Source of the DNA: an uncultured Fibrobacter sp.
Lineage (GTDB): Bacteria; Fibrobacterota; Fibrobacteria; Fibrobacterales; Fibrobacteraceae
Length of the DNA: 64,000 bases
Reading direction: 5' to 3'
Assembly (NCBI GenBank): GCA_900313675.1
Contig: OMSO01000001.1
Coordinates: 119,727-183,726 of the forward strand
Both the position numbers and the translations under genes were made by a program. The notes below the pieces were generated by a model. The model had not been told where the DNA came from and did not search any database. It saw only the letters and a list, made by a program, of their open reading frames with translations. Positions 62,201-64,000 of the stretch are shown here, one piece after another (position 1 is the stretch's first letter; each line of letters starts with the position of its first letter).

Positions 62201-62736
62201 TCCGAAAGATCCCCTGCCACAGGGAGCATCCGCTCATAGGCGTAGGCGGTAACGCCTCCGCTCAGCACCAGGGCCACAAACAGGATAATCATCAGGATAC
62301 CGCTCCCCTGGGCCAGGGAACGGACTCCCACCAGTTCTTTCATGTAGCCGTTCTTGGCCGGACTCTGGAACGCCTGCAGCACAAAGAACAGACCAATGGA
62401 AAGAAACTCAAACAGGAGGTTCGCCGTACAGACCCCGTAACCGAACAGCACCACCGCAGGTAGCGAAAGCAGGGTCGTCCACCTAAGGACCCGTTCCTTA
62501 GGAAACTTGTCGGAAAAATAACCCGCCGGAGTCATGAGCAAGGTGCAAGGCAGCAGGAACAACAGGTGCAGCACATAGAACTGCCAAGATCCCATGGCCG
62601 TAAATCCGGCACGGCTAAGCACCAGTTCCATGTAGGCGACAAGGATAGTAGAAAGGGCCACCTGGGTAAAGGCAAACCCGTAAAAAGCAAAAAATCCCTT
62701 AGACTTTTTCATCGGTTTATCCCGCAAATCTTTCAT
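59266..62736 (-). CDS. MFS transporter / acyltransferase / acyl-ACP synthetase fusion (LplT-Aas type)
   Basis: 1156 residues. Residues 1-430: a 12-helix MFS unit like LplT. Residues about 445-640: a PlsC acyltransferase with NHISYVDW (H-x4-D) near 453 and FPENTMTATG. Residues about 650-1156: an AMP-forming acyl-ACP/CoA synthetase with SSGSEGRPKGVEL near 795 (the Aas form of the P-loop), FEGFGCTETTP, WYKTGDKGHVDEDGYLTIVDR and SGKCDFQTGK. It imports lysophospholipid and re-acylates it using activated fatty acid. ATG 62736 lies 4 nt after TATCTT; ATG 62712 (MKKSKGFF) is a reasonable alternative start. Confidence 0.93.
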   Translation of the reverse strand: MKDLRDKPMKKSKGFFAFYGFAFTQVALSTILVAYMELVLSRAGFTAMGSWQFYVLHLLFLLPCTLLMTPAGYFSDKFPKERVLRWTTLLSLPAVVLFGYGVCTANLLFEFLSIGLFFVLQAFQSPAKNGYMKELVGVRSLAQGSGILMIILFVALVLSGGVTAYAYERMLPVAGDLSEALQTFAPVGITLVALEILGILFTFGLPPIGAYDAELKFPWKRYWNLLFARRKLSKLWVNRALRQSIIGLSMFWVMIFLMVFVIQDLFGSGSLFNRDILANYAIFGTALGLVAGIVFAMRMSRNFIETGLIPMGTAGAAILIFLIPLIPRPYNAIAFTLLGFCGGIYMIPMFSMLLYHTKPRSAGHVLSVANGVQNLCILLFELVAVVLIRFLNLDRMSLFFILGIVCLGGTIWALMAMPHTLLRQLMRSVLSFHYKFLVSGVERIPWEGPVLLVGNHISYVDWAMIQMASPRPLRFVITKRPFEKWYVRLLLSQMRTIELDIAHPESAMKEAREALLRGEAVVMFPENTMTATGNMSRFRLDYSDAIKDVHHLKLLPFYVQGLWGSSYSQAGSGFKDLIHSEGRIISVAFGEELPLEADAVTVQRAVQELSITAWTSYIRLLRPVASAWIRTVKRIGSGPSVYSPDGHHLAANALAAASLTFAKMIDGLTKGEKNVGVLIPPSGPGIIVNMACLIKGKTVYNLNYTNTPETMDYCCNVADVKTIITARVFIDKLKQKGLPMEKLLDKYKVYYMEDLKEQLKKPALVLNFLRVMLLPAWYLELRFFKKVSLDDVATIIFSSGSEGRPKGVELTHFNLMGNIKQCESVLNPGSDDVFLGSLPLFHAFGFSITTMLCLVDGVPVATCPDPTDARLVSRMCAQFKVTIMVATGTFLRMWGMNRAVHPLMFGHVRSIYAGAEKIREDVRQLYRTKFKLEIFEGFGCTETTPVAAVNTKDVLMDDYKTVLQGNKPGTVGAPLPGTQFRIVDPDTMEELPIGSDGLILIGGAQIMKGYLKDPERTAQAIAVINGKRWYKTGDKGHVDEDGYLTIVDRYSRFAKLGGEMVSLGSVDFKISENAMFDEIDHFAVAVPDGSKGEKIVLVYAGEKSEDEVKDMLRQIGLPPLMVPGAVVKVESLPKLGSGKCDFQTGKKIAMERLGVG

Positions 62737-62758
62737 GGGAAAGATACATAATTAAAAC

Positions 62759-62778
62759 GGTCCCGCCAATGCGGGACC
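62759..62778. terminator. Bidirectional-looking terminator hairpin
   Basis: GGTCCCGC (62759-62766) pairs with GCGGGACC (62771-62778), loop CAAT. The minus strand continues GTTTTAATT and the plus strand ACCTTTTT. It terminates the FISUMP gene (ending 62812) before the Aas promoter. Confidence 0.8.
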
Positions 62779-62811
62779 ACCTTTTTCAGTTAAGGTAAAG
62801 GAACGTCAAAA

Positions 62812-64000
62812 CTATCTTCTGAGGCCCATCGTATAGTCCACGCCTTCTTCGGTTCGAACACAGCGGACAGGAGCACTCTCCTGTTTGGAAAGTTCTTCTG
62901 CATCGTCTATATAATTGAAGTACATACCTTCTGTACCTGCATAAATAGCAGCCGCATCATCACCATAGGAATCTGAAGTCCAGAAATATCCCCAATAGCC
63001 ATCGGCCATCCCATAGGTCGGCTTCAGGTCAAACCCAACCAGGTTCCAGCCGGCATTACCTTCTGGCCAGCCCTCCTGCGAGAAGAGAACATTGGCTGCA
63101 AAGACTTCATCGTACGGAGGCGCGAACATCCCTGCAGCAGAGCCATAGATTTCATCAGCATATTTTTTAGAAACTGCAATCATCAAATTACGCCACTCGT
63201 AACTCGAAGGCACATGCCAGCCCTCCGGGCAAAGGCCCTGCACGGGCAATTCAACTTCGTCAATTTCAAATTCAGAACCGTCCAGACTGCCCATAGCCAC
63301 ATCCCAGGTGTAACCGACGACATTGCAGGTTTCTTCACCATCAAGGCAGGCGTAAAGTTTTTCCGTTTTACCGGCACCCGCGGCAGATGCGGTCTCTGAC
63401 ACCGGTTTCACCTTCAAGTTCTCGGCGAACCAGGTCTGGTTACCGACGGTAACGGTCTTATAGACAATGGACTCGTTGTTGGGGTCGGTAAAGATACTGT
63501 CTTTTTTCAAAGCCTCAACATCCGCCTTCAGTTTTTTAATTGTGTTTCCCGAACACTTGCCATAGGCGCCAAATTCATAAATACCGAAGGTGTTTTCGTA
63601 TGTCCCTTTCTTGAACGATTCAACAACGGCAAAGTCCACTTTACTAATCCCGCTCAGTTCATCATCATAAACGGGGCCAATTTCATCGCCAGTATCGCCA
63701 AAAATCATTCTCAAAAAGACTTCTCCAGATGGTGCATCAGGATACAGGTCAGCCGCAACGAAGGCAAACTTGTTCCAGGGGATATTCACCGTTTTTTCCT
63801 GACCAGCAGTGGCAGGAACCGCAGCGGACATGGGGAACATATCTCCACCTATAAGGATTTTCATTTCCGTATCGGAAGAATAGGTCAGGCAGAATCCGCC
63901 CCAGTCCGCCGAGACCGTTTTGCTATCGGTAAACTCGTACGACAGGCCTACTATCGGATAAGTCGTCTCCATGGCTTCAATAAAATCCATATCCTTTTCA
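62812..64000 (-). CDS. FISUMP-domain protein, N-terminus outside window
   Basis: Reading frame open to the right edge. An ATG at 63990 is in frame, but the codons before it are also open and no signal peptide is present, so the true start is probably beyond the window. At least 396 codons. The N-terminal part (VGLSYEFTDSKTVSADWGGFCLTYSSDTEMKILIGGD...IPWNKFAFVAADLYP) looks like a beta-sandwich carbohydrate-binding-like module. A coiled linker follows (NTIKKLKADVEALKKD). The FISUMP domain then spans YKTVTVGNQTWFAENLKVK, LCPEGWHVPSSYEWRNL, YFWTSDSYGDD and APVRCVR. A binding module joined to FISUMP suggests an exported, possibly polysaccharide-associated protein. Confidence 0.88.
   Translation of the reverse strand, partial: EKDMDFIEAMETTYPIVGLSYEFTDSKTVSADWGGFCLTYSSDTEMKILIGGDMFPMSAAVPATAGQEKTVNIPWNKFAFVAADLYPDAPSGEVFLRMIFGDTGDEIGPVYDDELSGISKVDFAVVESFKKGTYENTFGIYEFGAYGKCSGNTIKKLKADVEALKKDSIFTDPNNESIVYKTVTVGNQTWFAENLKVKPVSETASAAGAGKTEKLYACLDGEETCNVVGYTWDVAMGSLDGSEFEIDEVELPVQGLCPEGWHVPSSYEWRNLMIAVSKKYADEIYGSAAGMFAPPYDEVFAANVLFSQEGWPEGNAGWNLVGFDLKPTYGMADGYWGYFWTSDSYGDDAAAIYAGTEGMYFNYIDDAEELSKQESAPVRCVRTEEGVDYTMGLRR

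Noticed and set aside
61084..62463. 459-codon plus-strand frame opposite the MFS/Aas fusion
   Set aside because: Antisense shadow; no recognisable domain and very rich in His, Gln and Gly.

Overview
The window looks like chromosomal DNA from a Fibrobacter (phylum Fibrobacterota). The clearest marker is the Fibrobacter succinogenes major paralogous (FISUMP) domain, with its CPxGWHxP signature, in two proteins (46316-45303 and the edge-truncated 64000-62812). The many lipoproteins, GLUG repeats, outer-membrane barrels and TATATT promoters fit this, but there is no rRNA in the window to confirm it. No tRNA, rRNA, CRISPR array, transposase or integrase was recognised.

Layout. 0-6 kb: a truncated outer-membrane barrel gene, a small barrel gene, radA, a dCMP deaminase-like gene, an unknown gene, a short structured transcription unit and an AT-rich orphan gene. 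5.4-10.8 kb: a complete minus-strand energy-transduction operon of the Vibrio TonB2 type (DUF3450, TtpC-like, ExbB, ExbD, TonB, TPR). 10.9-19.7 kb: an accessory stretch with two toxin-antitoxin modules, purT, a GLUG lipoprotein, a putative metallopeptidase lipoprotein, a PH/TM2/OB-fold membrane protein and a phage-like KilA-N gene. 19.7-23.4 kb: chorismate mutase, prephenate dehydrogenase, a very divergent EPSP synthase homologue and NAD kinase as one tightly packed operon. 23.6-33.9 kb: a HIRAN-domain gene followed by recC, recB and recD. 33.9-37.7 kb: a three-gene envelope operon. 37.7-41.2 kb: a coupled FIST-GGDEF and PAS-GGDEF-EAL pair. 41.4-45.2 kb: an NfeD protease, flotillin-like FloA, a four-helix-bundle gene and an FtsK-gamma-like protein. 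45.3-64 kb: FISUMP proteins, PAP2 phosphatase, an ArsR-methyltransferase fusion, YfhO-like and GT39-like membrane proteins, RsmE, acyl-ACP thioesterase and a fused MFS/acyltransferase/acyl-ACP synthetase.

How the genes work together. The minus-strand TonB operon supplies proton-motive force to outer-membrane receptors. RadA, HIRAN and RecBCD are all recombination functions, and the radA and HIRAN promoters carry the same palindrome at exactly the same distance from the -10 box, which suggests shared control. The FatA-like thioesterase and the Aas-like protein could form a fatty-acid release and re-activation pair. The 48.5-59 kb genes look like envelope glycan or polymer assembly.

The most unusual signals are non-coding. 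(1) A TGTCA-N5-TGACA operator is shared by radA and the HIRAN gene. (2) A 94-bp element, about 78 percent identical and ungapped, sits upstream of two unrelated toxin-antitoxin modules. (3) At least fourteen genes have a -10-like hexamer 5-7 nt before the start codon, predicting leaderless mRNAs. (4) Degenerate tandem repeats with a strict 7-bp period sit on gene boundaries, including two inverted arrays that bracket the four-helix-bundle gene. All counts and alignments were made by eye.
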